Shown here one piece after another: positions 35,777-44,526 of a DNA stretch of 64,000 nt. The translations under genes and the position numbers were made by a program. The stretch spans positions 4,019 to 68,018 of the forward strand of contig DATDOE010000082.1 in the NCBI GenBank assembly GCA_035293405.1. The letters are read 5' to 3'. Below the pieces are notes generated by a model. The model searched no databases. It was not told the DNA's origin and worked only from the letters and a program-made list of their open reading frames with translations. The stretch comes from Gp6-AA40 sp035293405 (lineage in GTDB: Bacteria > Acidobacteriota > Vicinamibacteria > Vicinamibacterales > UBA2999). Numbering within the stretch: the first letter of the stretch is position 1; each line of letters opens with the position of its first letter.

Positions 35777-38719
35777 GTGCCGATCGCCTCCCTGCACCCC
35801 ACCCTCGCACGGGCCAATGCAGCTCTCGAGCGGGGCCGTGGCGCAGATGCCTCTCCGCACCTGATGCCCCTGCTCAGGGCAGGCTCCCTCAACCGCGAGG
35901 ACGAGCTGACGCTTCGCACCACGCTGGCCGAAGCGTGGCTGCTCCAGGACGATCTGGTCCAGGCCACGACGGCGCTGGGCAGACCACCGGACACGCTTCA
36001 GGAAAAGGTCCCCGACGCGCAGCTCTCGACGCTGTGGCGCCTCTATGGCCGCATCGCCTTCGCCAAGGGCGAGCAGTCACGGGCCATCGCGCTGCATACG
36101 CGCGCGTTGAAGCACGCCGAGCTCGCGCACGAATCGCGCGCGATCGGTCTCGCGCATTACGAGCTCGCGCTCTGCTACAAGCAGGTCGGCGACTCGGGCA
36201 TCGTCCGCGATCATCTGACCGAGGCGTCATCGGCCCTGCACGCCGCGGGCGATCGGCGTCATCTTGCGCTTGTGCACTCGCTGTCGGCGGTCCTGCTCGC
36301 GCAGGCGGGACGCTGCGATGAGGCGTCCGCGGCGCTTCGCCAGGGCGAACGTATGGCCATGGCGATACCGGCCGACGATGTGCTCGCGGGCATCGTGCAC
36401 AACCAGGCCAACGTCGCGCTCGTGCGTCATCGGCACGATCTGGCACTGACGCTCGCGGAGCGGAGCGTGGCCCTTCATCAGTCACTGGGATCGGGCCATG
36501 GCCTCGCGGTCGCGCTCGCCACGTTGGGCCAGATCTACGTGCAGCTCGGCGACCTCGAGCGGGCTGAACAGATCCTCACGCGCACGCTTGAAGTGCGGAG
36601 CCCCGTTCAATTCCACGAAACGACCGGAGCGGTGTTCGACACGCTCGCGCAGATTCATCTGATGCGCGGATCGTACGAGCGCGCCGGAGACTATCTCCGC
36701 CAGGCCAGCGAGGCCTATGGCGCGTATGGCACGCAGACCATGCGCTGGTACGAATGGTCGCTGAAGGTCCTCGGCGTCAAGCTCGCGATCAGGCGGCGCG
36801 CCTACGACGAAGCCATCGCCATGGCCGACGCGCTGGCCGAGGCCCCGGGCGTGCCCGCCGCCGATGCCATCCAGGCGCACCTCGCCGCCTGCGAGGCGCT
36901 GGTCGCTGCCGACCGCATCGACGATGCCGAGAAACGACTCGATCACTGTGAGGGACGGCTCGATCCGCGGACCACGCCCGCCAACTGGGGTGAGTTCCTC
37001 AGAATCCGCGGGCTCGTGCGCGAACGGTCGGGACGGCCGCAATCGGCGCACCATGATTTCGCGCAGAGCGCGAACGTGTTCGAGCTGCTCGGAGAGCGGT
37101 ATCAAGCTGCGTTGAGCGAGCTCGCGCTCGGCCGGCTGGCCGCCGCCGCGGGCTCACGCTCCGCCGCCGAGCGGTATCTCGATCTCGCGAGCCACGTGTT
37201 CACGACGCTCGGCGCCGAGCGCGATCTCGACGAAGTCGCCGCCGCGCGTGCGTTGCTCGATCAGGCGCCGACGCTTTCTCAGTCGGTGTCGGCCGCGGAC
37301 GCCGAAGAGGGCATCGTGCGCCGGCTGGTGGATGCGGCGATTTTCCCCGAGCTGCTCTCACGCGAAACCGCGACGTCACTCCTCGAATCGACCGAGGCTG
37401 ACGCTGTGGTGGTCTACGTCGAACCCGCCAGCGGCGAGCTCAAGATCGTTGCCGCGGCCGGATGCGACGACATCGCGGCGCGTGCGCTGGCCCAGGCCGC
37501 GCATGCAGGGAGTCGCGAGTACCGCAACGGCATCTTGTTGACGGAAGCCATCGGGAAAGATCACGACGGTCCGCGACGCTGCGTCATCGCGGCTCCGCAG
37601 CGGCTGTCTGATCTGGCCATGCGGAGGTTCCGCATGTTCACCGCTGTCGCCCGTCAGGGATTCGAGCTGTGCGGCGTGCGCGATCGGCCGCCACAGGCGG
37701 TCGAGTCGATGAACGAGCGCCCGCTCGAGCCGCTGCTGCCCGGCTTCATCTGCGCCAGTGCGGCGATGAATCGCCTGACCGAGCAGATTCAGCGGCTTCA
37801 AGGTCACAACCTGACGGTCCTGATCACGGGGGAAAGTGGCACCGGCAAGGATCTCGTCGCACGTGCGATTCACACCGGATCGCCACGACGCGCGTCGATG
37901 TTTCTGCCCTTCAACTGCACGACGACGACCCGAGAGCTGGCGGACAGTCAGCTGTTCGGCCATCGACGCGGCAGCTTTACCGGCGCCATCACCGATCAAC
38001 AGGGATTGATTCGATCGGCGACGGGCGGCACGCTGTTCCTCGATGAAATCGGCGATCTCCCACTCGATATCCAGCCAAAGCTCCTGCGCTTCCTGGAGCA
38101 GGGCGAGATCATGCCGGTCGGCGAGACCCGACCGCAGGCCGTTGATGTCCGGGTTCTGGCGGCCACCAATGCCGACCTCGAACAGCGGGTCTCAGAGGGG
38201 AAATTCAGAGAGGATTTGTACTATCGCCTCTGCGTGATTCGGATCCATGTGCCGCCGCTGCGCGACCGCCGGGAGGAGGTCCCGCACTTGAGCACCTACT
38301 TCCTGCGCGACGCGTGCGAGCGGCTCGGCAAATCCGATGTCCATCTGAGCTCGGCCACTCTCGATCTCTTCTCCCGATATTGGTGGCCGGGCAACGTCCG
38401 GCAGCTGCGGAACGAGATCCAACGCGCCGTGGCCATGAGCCCACCCGGAGGGTCAATCGACCCCGAACATCTGTCAGCCGATCTGACCGCGCCCGCCCAG
38501 GGCTCGAGTGGCCACGCGTCGGCCACGACCCCGCCACGGATGCAACCCGGTAACCTGGCCGCCGCCGTCGAGGGCATCGAGCGGGACCTGATCACGGTCA
38601 CCCTCGATCGGACTCGCGGCAACATCTCGGAGACCGCCCGGGTGCTCGGATTGACCCGTCGCGGACTCTATTTGAAGATGCGACGGTTGGGCCTGGACGC
38701 CGTCGGCGCGGATATCTAG
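35777..38719 (+). CDS. Sigma-54-dependent activator with long N-terminal TPR region
   Basis: 980 aa from GTG 35777. Residues 1-500 are tetratricopeptide-like helical repeats (ALAHESRAIGLAHYELALCYKQ type, LATLGQIYVQLGDLERAEQIL). A GAF-like segment follows (AVVVYVEPASGELKIVAAAG). The AAA+ domain has Walker A GESGTGK at 685-691, a GSFTGA loop at 732-737 in place of GAFTGA, Walker B GGTLFLDEIGDLP and the arginine-finger region REDLYYRL. The C-terminal Fis-type HTH is RGNISETARVLGLTRRGLYL. It should activate sigma-54 promoters after a protein-protein signal through TPR. The divergent neighbour is a PP2C phosphatase. Confidence 0.88.
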   Translation: MPIASLHPTLARANAALERGRGADASPHLMPLLRAGSLNREDELTLRTTLAEAWLLQDDLVQATTALGRPPDTLQEKVPDAQLSTLWRLYGRIAFAKGEQSRAIALHTRALKHAELAHESRAIGLAHYELALCYKQVGDSGIVRDHLTEASSALHAAGDRRHLALVHSLSAVLLAQAGRCDEASAALRQGERMAMAIPADDVLAGIVHNQANVALVRHRHDLALTLAERSVALHQSLGSGHGLAVALATLGQIYVQLGDLERAEQILTRTLEVRSPVQFHETTGAVFDTLAQIHLMRGSYERAGDYLRQASEAYGAYGTQTMRWYEWSLKVLGVKLAIRRRAYDEAIAMADALAEAPGVPAADAIQAHLAACEALVAADRIDDAEKRLDHCEGRLDPRTTPANWGEFLRIRGLVRERSGRPQSAHHDFAQSANVFELLGERYQAALSELALGRLAAAAGSRSAAERYLDLASHVFTTLGAERDLDEVAAARALLDQAPTLSQSVSAADAEEGIVRRLVDAAIFPELLSRETATSLLESTEADAVVVYVEPASGELKIVAAAGCDDIAARALAQAAHAGSREYRNGILLTEAIGKDHDGPRRCVIAAPQRLSDLAMRRFRMFTAVARQGFELCGVRDRPPQAVESMNERPLEPLLPGFICASAAMNRLTEQIQRLQGHNLTVLITGESGTGKDLVARAIHTGSPRRASMFLPFNCTTTTRELADSQLFGHRRGSFTGAITDQQGLIRSATGGTLFLDEIGDLPLDIQPKLLRFLEQGEIMPVGETRPQAVDVRVLAATNADLEQRVSEGKFREDLYYRLCVIRIHVPPLRDRREEVPHLSTYFLRDACERLGKSDVHLSSATLDLFSRYWWPGNVRQLRNEIQRAVAMSPPGGSIDPEHLSADLTAPAQGSSGHASATTPPRMQPGNLAAAVEGIERDLITVTLDRTRGNISETARVLGLTRRGLYLKMRRLGLDAVGADI

Positions 38720-38725
38720 TAACCA

Positions 38726-38759
38726 GGTATACACCCTATTTGTATACCAGGTATTCACC
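38726..38759. promoter_or_regulatory. Perfect dyad GGTATACA-N7-TGTATACC plus third half-site
   Basis: GGTATACA (38726-38733) and its exact reverse complement TGTATACC (38741-38748) form an operator-like dyad. GGTATTCA at 38750-38757 repeats the first arm with one change, so CCAGGTATACACC and CCAGGTATTCACC are 24 bp apart. This 193-bp region between the activator and the PilZ-like gene holds no other gene. A TATAGT at 38815-38820 may be a -10. The site could bind the adjacent Fis-type regulator (inference). Confidence 0.5.
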
Positions 38760-38912
38760 GTAGGGTGCACTCGGATCTCGCCTATTTCTCGTTAATAGCT
38801 GAGCCGACAAGAGTTATAGTCGAGTAGCTGCTGGCGCTGCACACCGAATCATCCGGGCCTGCACATTGATTGTGTATATGGCATCAACCTTCATAGCCAG
38901 GGAGCCCTCGTG

Positions 38913-39329
38913 ATGGAATCCATGACCCCTCGACAGACATCGGCCGCAGTCCGGCAGCCACGTATCGGCGAGCGTAAGAAGGTGAGCGTTCCCGCACGGC
39001 TGACCTGGCGTGATGCGAGCGGCACACTCCGGTTCGTGTCGGTGGTGATGCGTGATGTCAGCGATGTGGACGCCTTCGTCGAGTGCCAAGTCCCGGCGTC
39101 GATTCCGTTGTATCGGTTGGTGCATTTCCAGGTGGAGCGGCCGTCGCGCGACGGCTGCGAGTTGCCCGAGGCGTTGCGTGAAGGAAAGGTCCTGTCGGCG
39201 GTGTATCGCGTGGGACCGTACAAGACATCGACGGGAACCCCCAACGGATACGCCCTGCGTCTGCTGGTCGAGCCGAAGCGGCACACGGCAGGCTCACGCG
39301 CCCAGGAGACCCTGGCCGTCGCGAACTGA
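38913..39329 (+). CDS. PilZ-like domain protein
   Basis: 138 aa from ATG 38913 with AGGGAG 8 nt upstream. The fold pattern fits PilZ: a basic lead (GERKKVSVPARLTWRD), a beta strand with VMRDVSDVDAFVECQVP, LYRLVHFQVE, AVYRVG and YALRLLVEP. The c-di-GMP contacts RxxxR and D/NxSxxG are degenerate (ERKKV; DVSDVD), so it may not bind the nucleotide. It is preceded by the TGTATAC dyad region and converges on the metallo-hydrolase gene. Confidence 0.7.
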   Translation: MESMTPRQTSAAVRQPRIGERKKVSVPARLTWRDASGTLRFVSVVMRDVSDVDAFVECQVPASIPLYRLVHFQVERPSRDGCELPEALREGKVLSAVYRVGPYKTSTGTPNGYALRLLVEPKRHTAGSRAQETLAVAN

Positions 39330-39332
39330 TCC

Positions 39333-40253
39333 CTACAATCCCGGGTTCCGCTTCCTCCAGTAGCGCGCCAGCCCGAACCAGAGATACCGAAAGCCCGCGG
39401 CGATGACGTACGAGTCGACCTGGGACTCGCTCATGTGGCCCCGAAGTTCCCGGCGCAGCCACTCTGCAAACCGCGCGCTTCGCTCCTCATCGGTGCCCTC
39501 CTCGCTGAACGACGCCTTCACGGCCGCGGCCGTGAGCTGCATATGATCGAGCAGCTCCGCGAGGTGTGGCCGGACCTTCGTCACCGGACCGAAATGAGTC
39601 AGGAATAGCGTGGAAGGCGACCAGGCCAGGATCCGATCGACGCTGGCCGTCCACAACTCGAGATCGATGTCCGGTGGCGGCGTCGGTGGAAGGACGTAGC
39701 CCTCGTCGAGGCACACGCCCGCGGTGTCGCCCACGAACGCCACGCCGCTCGAGGCGTCGAAGTAGCTCACGTGATGCGACGCGTGTCCCGGTGTGTAGGC
39801 CACGTCGAAGACTCGCCCACCAGCCTCGATCCGCTCGCCACCCGACAGCGTGACCAGACGCTCACGCGGCACCGGCGCGACTTCTCCCCACAGCCGATCC
39901 ATCTGATCGCCGTACAGCCGTGTCGCGCTGTCCAGCAGCTTCGCCGGATCGACCATGTGCGGTGCGCCTCGTGCGTGCACCGCGACGGTGATGTGCGGAT
40001 GGGCCCGCAGGATCGTCCCGGTGGCCCCGGCGTGATCGAGGTGAATGTGCGTCAACAGGATGTGGCGGACCTCGTCCCAACGAACCCCCTGAGACTGAAG
40101 ACCGGTCTCGAGGACATCGAGGCAGCTGGTGGGTCCCGGGTCGATCACCGCAACACCTGCGGGGCTTTGAACGATTCCTGCGGCGATGGCGCTCGATCGT
40201 CCGAGGAACTCCAGATCGATCCACGACAGACCATGGCTCAAGGTGGTCGTCAC
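39333..40253 (-). CDS. Metallo-beta-lactamase-fold hydrolase
   Basis: 306 aa from GTG 40253, which overlaps the upstream stop as GTGA. Metal ligands: THIHLDHAG (HxHxDH), TPGHASHHVSY, FVGDTAG and a C-terminal LTHFG His. The C-terminal third is a helical domain (SFSEEGTDEERSARFAEWLRR). Similar proteins act on thioesters, lactones or glyoxalase-type substrates; the substrate cannot be assigned. It is cotranscribed with the membrane-anchored NTF2-like protein. Confidence 0.88.
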   Translation of the reverse strand: MTTTLSHGLSWIDLEFLGRSSAIAAGIVQSPAGVAVIDPGPTSCLDVLETGLQSQGVRWDEVRHILLTHIHLDHAGATGTILRAHPHITVAVHARGAPHMVDPAKLLDSATRLYGDQMDRLWGEVAPVPRERLVTLSGGERIEAGGRVFDVAYTPGHASHHVSYFDASSGVAFVGDTAGVCLDEGYVLPPTPPPDIDLELWTASVDRILAWSPSTLFLTHFGPVTKVRPHLAELLDHMQLTAAAVKASFSEEGTDEERSARFAEWLRRELRGHMSESQVDSYVIAAGFRYLWFGLARYWRKRNPGL

Positions 40254-40756
40254 AATGCCGGCTCCGTCTTCTGCACGAGGGTGACGCGCGACACCAGCCA
40301 TCGCCCTTCTGATTTCACGAGCGCCACGATCAACTGATGTGCGTCCGCCAGCTCTTCTCCTCCGCCACCGCGTGTCGTGACTTGAGCCGTCAGATACACG
40401 GTTGCCGCAGCGGCGCTCGCAAACGAGATCTCCTCGTCAAACAACTGGACGCGCATCATGGGCGTCGATGCGCGCAGGCGCGCCGCCGTGGCCACGATCT
40501 CCTGACGTCCCACCAGCGGCGTCGATGCCGGGCCACCCTCAATCGACACGTCGGGCGCCAGGTAGCTGTTGAGTACCGCCACGGCAGCAATCGCGCTCAG
40601 GTTGCTCGCGGGCTGGTCATGATTGAGCGCCGATGCCGCTTCGCTGATGGTGTTTCGAATCATCCGCTCGGGGCTCGTCCACCAGCGATACGCGACAACG
40701 GCCGCAATCAGCACCGCGACGGTGACCGCGACCCGCGCGCGTGTCGAGCCGGGCAT
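40250..40756 (-). CDS. Membrane-anchored NTF2/SnoaL-like hypothetical protein
   Basis: 168 aa. A single N-terminal TM (VAVTVAVLIAAVVAYRWW) anchors a small soluble domain with a helix (ISEAASALNHD), GRQEIVATAARLRA and strands ATVYLTAQVTTRG and HQLIVALVKSEGRWLVSRVTLVQ, the pattern of SnoaL/NTF2-like folds. No catalytic residues can be assigned. A perfect TATAAT on this strand at 40767-40772 would start transcription only a few nt before the ATG. It overlaps the metallo-hydrolase gene by 4 nt. Confidence 0.75.
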   Translation of the reverse strand: MPGSTRARVAVTVAVLIAAVVAYRWWTSPERMIRNTISEAASALNHDQPASNLSAIAAVAVLNSYLAPDVSIEGGPASTPLVGRQEIVATAARLRASTPMMRVQLFDEEISFASAAAATVYLTAQVTTRGGGGEELADAHQLIVALVKSEGRWLVSRVTLVQKTEPAL

Positions 40757-40790
40757 GATGCGAGGGATTATACTGGTCGGTCAGACATCC

Positions 40791-42767
40791 ATGCTCCAGG
40801 CGGATCCTGTACACGTCCTCACGGCAGTCGCGCGTCTGGTGGCGGAAGCGCCGAACCTTCGCGACCTCGTGCCACGCCTCGCCGTCACGTTGAGGGCGTC
40901 GATTCCGTTCGAGCGGCTCCATGTGCTGCGTCTCGATCGCGCCGACTCCTTCGTGCTGTACGTGGCGCGCGACACCGGGGAGATCGAGATCAGGGAGCAT
41001 CGGGTCGGTGACCAGGCGAGCCCGCTCGACACGATGGACCCGGGCTCACGCTCGCGCATCCTGTGCACCGTGCGCCAGGGCGCCCGTGTGCACGGCGCCG
41101 TGTGGCTGACGTCGACGGTGGACGAGGCCTTCGCCACGGCGCACCAGACGCTGATGGACGGCGTCGTCGATCTGCTCGGGCTGGCATTCGAGCACAACGC
41201 GATCGTCGATCGGGAGACCCTGCGGCGCGAGCGGATCGACAGCCTGCGGGGCCTGCTCCACACCATGGCGGGCGCGCTCGACATCCGTCACGTGTTCAAC
41301 GAGGTCTCCAACGTGGTGCGCGGTGGCCTCCCGCACGACATGCTGGTCGTCACCTCGTGGGGCCCGGACGGGGGCTCGTTCCGCCTGTATGCCGTCGCGG
41401 GTGCGGAGCCCGATGCCGATCTCCTCGAACCCAACGTGCTCACGGGCGACGATCGCGCGTCCCTCAATCGCGACGCCTACGTCATCCACGATACCGACAC
41501 CGAGGTTCCGTACGAGAGCGTGCGCGGCAGGATCTTCCGGCGCTTCGGCGTACGGTCGGCGCTGCGGGTGCCGATGCCGCTCGGCGCCGAGGTCTTCGGC
41601 TCGCTCTTCTTCCTATCGCGCCTCACCGACTCGTTCAGCGAGGAGGACGTCGACTTCGCCCGCCGCGTCGCCGATCATCTGGCGCTGGCGTTGTCCCACG
41701 AACGGCTCGCCGCGGCGGCGCGGAGTCAGGCCGAATCGCGAGAGATGGCCGCACGCCTCGAAGCGCAGGTGGCCACGCTGACGCGGGAGCTCGAAGCACG
41801 CACCGGCCAACGGCGCGTGGTCGGGCACTCGAAGCAATGGAAGGACGTGCTCGCGCATGCCGCGCGCGTCGCCCAGACCGAAACCACGGTGCTCCTCACT
41901 GGTGAGTCGGGCACCGGCAAGGAAGTGGTGGCGCGCTTCATCCATCACGCGTCCCGCCGGGGCCAGGGGCCGTTCATCGCGATCAACTGCGCTGCCCTTC
42001 CAGATCAGCTCCTCGAGTCAGAGCTCTTTGGACACGAGCGCGGTGCGTTTACGGGCGCCGTCTCCACCAAGCCTGGACGGATCGAGCTGGCGACGGGCGG
42101 AGTGCTGTTCCTCGACGAGGTCGGTGAGATGGCGCCCAACGTCCAGGCCAAGCTGCTTCGCGTGCTCGAAGAACGAGAGTTCATGCGTCTGGGCAGCACA
42201 CGCGTGCTCCATGCCGACATTCGAGTCATTTCCGCCACCAACCGCGACCTGCACGCCGCCATGCAGCGTGGCGAGTTCCGCGAGGATCTCTACTACCGGC
42301 TTGGCGTGTTCGAGATCGCGCTGCCCCCGCTGCGCGAGCGGCTCGATGACGTCCTCGAGCTCGCGGATGCGTTCCTGCAGGAGATCGGCGAAACGGTGGG
42401 CAGGCCGGCGGCTGGGATCTCGCGTGATGCGAAGGACCAGCTGCTCGGCTACGGCTGGCCCGGCAACGTCCGCGAGCTTCGCAACGCCATCGAGCGCGCC
42501 GTCATCCTGGCCGATGGCGGATACATCCGCAGCGAGCACCTGCCCGTGACGGCTCCCCGCCCGACGGTGTCGCGTGGCGACGACGTCTCAGGCGGTCCTC
42601 TCCCGGCAGGCGGGGTCAATCTTGAAGCGATCGAGCGATCGCTGGTCCAGAAGGCGCTGACGCAGGCGCGGCACAACAAGACGCGCGCCGCCAAGCTCCT
42701 CGGGCTGACCCGCGCGCAACTCTACTCGCGGATTGAAAAGTACGGCCTCGCGGAGACCGAATCGTAG
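40791..42767 (+). CDS. Sigma-54-dependent transcriptional activator with GAF domains
   Basis: 658 aa from ATG 40791. Two GAF-like sensor domains fill about 1-310 (LRASIPFERLHVLRLDRADS; FRLYAVAGAEPD ... SALRVPMPLGAEVFGSLFFLS), then a coiled linker (MAARLEAQVATLTRELEAR). AAA+: Walker A GESGTGKE from 371, canonical GAFTGA at 418-423, GGVLFLDEVGEM, REDLYYRL. C-terminal Fis HTH: HNKTRAAKLLGLTRAQLYSRI. The regulator is complete and should work with RpoN. TATACT at 40769-40774 is its likely -10 and overlaps the -10 of the divergent gene. It shares one base with the next gene. Confidence 0.93.
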   Translation: MLQADPVHVLTAVARLVAEAPNLRDLVPRLAVTLRASIPFERLHVLRLDRADSFVLYVARDTGEIEIREHRVGDQASPLDTMDPGSRSRILCTVRQGARVHGAVWLTSTVDEAFATAHQTLMDGVVDLLGLAFEHNAIVDRETLRRERIDSLRGLLHTMAGALDIRHVFNEVSNVVRGGLPHDMLVVTSWGPDGGSFRLYAVAGAEPDADLLEPNVLTGDDRASLNRDAYVIHDTDTEVPYESVRGRIFRRFGVRSALRVPMPLGAEVFGSLFFLSRLTDSFSEEDVDFARRVADHLALALSHERLAAAARSQAESREMAARLEAQVATLTRELEARTGQRRVVGHSKQWKDVLAHAARVAQTETTVLLTGESGTGKEVVARFIHHASRRGQGPFIAINCAALPDQLLESELFGHERGAFTGAVSTKPGRIELATGGVLFLDEVGEMAPNVQAKLLRVLEEREFMRLGSTRVLHADIRVISATNRDLHAAMQRGEFREDLYYRLGVFEIALPPLRERLDDVLELADAFLQEIGETVGRPAAGISRDAKDQLLGYGWPGNVRELRNAIERAVILADGGYIRSEHLPVTAPRPTVSRGDDVSGGPLPAGGVNLEAIERSLVQKALTQARHNKTRAAKLLGLTRAQLYSRIEKYGLAETES

Positions 42768-43633
42768 TGGCCGCCACATTCTCGCGGCGCACGCGCGGTG
42801 TCGCGCTTGCCGTTGGCGCGATCCTCACGTTCCTCGTTCTCGCCGGCGTCACCTACCAGAGCGTGGCCACCGCACTCGAGCGACACCAGTTTCCGCATCC
42901 GGGCCGCCTCATCGACGTCGGCGGCCATCAGCTCCATCTCCACTGCGTTGGCGACGGCTCTCCCGTCGTCGTGCTCGAATCCGCCGCCGCGGGCATGTCT
43001 GCGGGATGGGGCTCGGTTCAGAGCGATCTGGGCAAGACCACTCGCGTCTGCAGCTACGACCGTGCGGGACTCGGCTGGAGCGAGGCAGGAGACGGCGACT
43101 ACGAGCCGTCACGCGTGCCCGACGAGCTGAAGACGCTGCTCGAGCACGCACACGAACGCGGCCCCTTCATCATCGTCGGGCACGAGCTCGGGGCGACCTT
43201 TGCGCGATTGTACGCGGCACGCTTTCCGAGGGAGACGGCCGCGCTCGTCCTGATCGACGACCCGTCCGAGAACATGCCGCCGACGCGCTCCGGGATGGTG
43301 CGAGCGGTCGGCGCATGGCCGTGGCTGGCGCGAATCGGGTTATTGCGCGCGACACGCTCGCTCTCGCGGCACGCCGCCGGGCTGCCAGATGGGTCGAGAC
43401 ATGCCACACGGGTGTTCCTCAACAGGCCCGACCATCTCACGCGAGCAGCGCTCGAGATCTCACGTCTGAGAGAAGCGGCGACCCTGGCTACTGCCGATCC
43501 CGTCGATCCGAAACTGCGGGTCATCCGGGTAACAACCAGCGCCAAGGCGCCGCCGGCATTCATCGCCTCCACAGACGAGGCGCGCAGCGTCACGCGCGCG
43601 GTCGAAGAGGCCGTCGCACGCGTGCGACGCTAG
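42767..43633 (+). CDS. Alpha/beta-hydrolase-like membrane protein lacking the catalytic Ser
   Basis: 288 aa from GTG 42767, overlapping the preceding stop by 1 base. One N-terminal TM (VALAVGAILTFLVLAGVTY) precedes an alpha/beta-hydrolase core with GRLIDVGGHQLHLHCVGDGS and CSYDRAGLGWSE. At the nucleophile elbow, where relatives have GHSLGG, this protein has GHELGA with Glu at residue 140. No convincing catalytic His is found near the C-terminus, which is also short. It is therefore probably a pseudo-enzyme, perhaps a binding or signalling partner of the co-encoded sigma-54 activator (inference). Confidence 0.82.
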   Translation: MAATFSRRTRGVALAVGAILTFLVLAGVTYQSVATALERHQFPHPGRLIDVGGHQLHLHCVGDGSPVVVLESAAAGMSAGWGSVQSDLGKTTRVCSYDRAGLGWSEAGDGDYEPSRVPDELKTLLEHAHERGPFIIVGHELGATFARLYAARFPRETAALVLIDDPSENMPPTRSGMVRAVGAWPWLARIGLLRATRSLSRHAAGLPDGSRHATRVFLNRPDHLTRAALEISRLREAATLATADPVDPKLRVIRVTTSAKAPPAFIASTDEARSVTRAVEEAVARVRR

Positions 43634-43637
43634 TGTC

Positions 43638-44315
43638 CTAGGAGCCTGTCACTCGCACCGTCACCGGCGACATCAGGCGTGTGTTGACGCCGGCACCGGG
43701 ACCGAGGCGCACGTCCTCGCCTCGCGTCGCCAGCACGGCGCCTGTCCCGCCCGCACCGCCGATTGCCGCGCCCTTGGCTGCGCCGCTGCCGCCACCGAGA
43801 ATCGCCCCGATCGCAGCCCCCGCGCCAGCCCCGAGCCCGATCTTCACGGCGTCCTTCTTCTTGGTCGTTCTGCCCTGATGGGCGATCGGCGCGGTGCGTA
43901 TGTCGTAGCGCTCCGAGTCATGGCGCAGCGTGGTGAAGCGGTAGGCAACGCGTGCAACACCTTTCACTCTCCCGGCGCGCGCGACATCAGTGACCGTCCC
44001 AACCAACTCGGTGCCGGCCGGCAGAATCGTTTGTCCGTCGACCGTGATCGCCTGCCGCAGCTCGGCGCGCACCGTGTCCTCGATGTTGCTCTTGTCGGAG
44101 GCCACGGCGGACTTGAGCTCGAGCCGCAGGGTGGTGCCGGCAGGAAGCGTGACTTCTCTGAATTCCGGCACAAGCGGAGTCGGCTTCTCAGTCGTGGTCG
44201 CCGCGTCGTCGTTCGCCTCGGCCGCCACGCCCGCCGCCGGGGGCTCAGTGCTGCCCGACCCGCCGCACGCCGCGCACACGCCGGTGAGTGCCATCGCGCT
44301 CAACCACTTCCGCAT
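43638..44315 (-). CDS. Lipoprotein with glycine-zipper segment
   Basis: 225 aa. Signal ending in TGVCAACGGS gives a likely lipid-modified Cys. AAGGAG is 7 nt before ATG. A beta-rich domain follows (VTLPAGTTLRLELKSAVASDKS, AITVDGQTILPAGTELVGTV) and then a Gly/Ala zipper (IGLGAGAGAAIGAILGGGSG, AAKGAAIGGAGGTGAV) that may insert in or contact the membrane. Conserved in acidobacterial and proteobacterial envelopes, function unknown. A perfect inverted repeat at 44331-44349 lies in its leader. Confidence 0.82.
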   Translation of the reverse strand: MRKWLSAMALTGVCAACGGSGSTEPPAAGVAAEANDDAATTTEKPTPLVPEFREVTLPAGTTLRLELKSAVASDKSNIEDTVRAELRQAITVDGQTILPAGTELVGTVTDVARAGRVKGVARVAYRFTTLRHDSERYDIRTAPIAHQGRTTKKKDAVKIGLGAGAGAAIGAILGGGSGAAKGAAIGGAGGTGAVLATRGEDVRLGPGAGVNTRLMSPVTVRVTGS

Positions 44316-44330
44316 TGGGTCATCTCCTTC

Positions 44331-44349
44331 TCAGGTCAATCCGACCTGA
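44331..44349 (-). promoter_or_regulatory. Perfect inverted repeat TCAGGTC-N5-GACCTGA
   Basis: The 7-bp arms (44331-44337, 44343-44349) lie 16-34 nt upstream of the glycine-zipper lipoprotein start. Symmetry and spacing suit a dimeric repressor or activator site; an RNA hairpin near the ribosome-binding site is the alternative. The rest of 44316-44526 shows no gene. Confidence 0.4.
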
Positions 44350-44526
44350 TCCGTATGTATTGCAAACACCAAAACCGCGGGATTTGGACCAATTCCGTGC
44401 GTCAATCCCGGCTGTGTCGTCCCTGGCTATTCCCTATGCCAAATCGTTGCCGAGTCGGCCAGGCAGCCTGGTGGGCGCTTATCCCACCGTCCGTCCCACT
44501 GGGCACAGTTCTGCTAACGTGAAGGG

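Noticed and set aside
38760..38912. Sigma-54 (-24/-12) promoter before the PilZ-like gene
   Set aside because: I looked for GG-N10-GC and found no convincing match, although a sigma-54 activator is adjacent.
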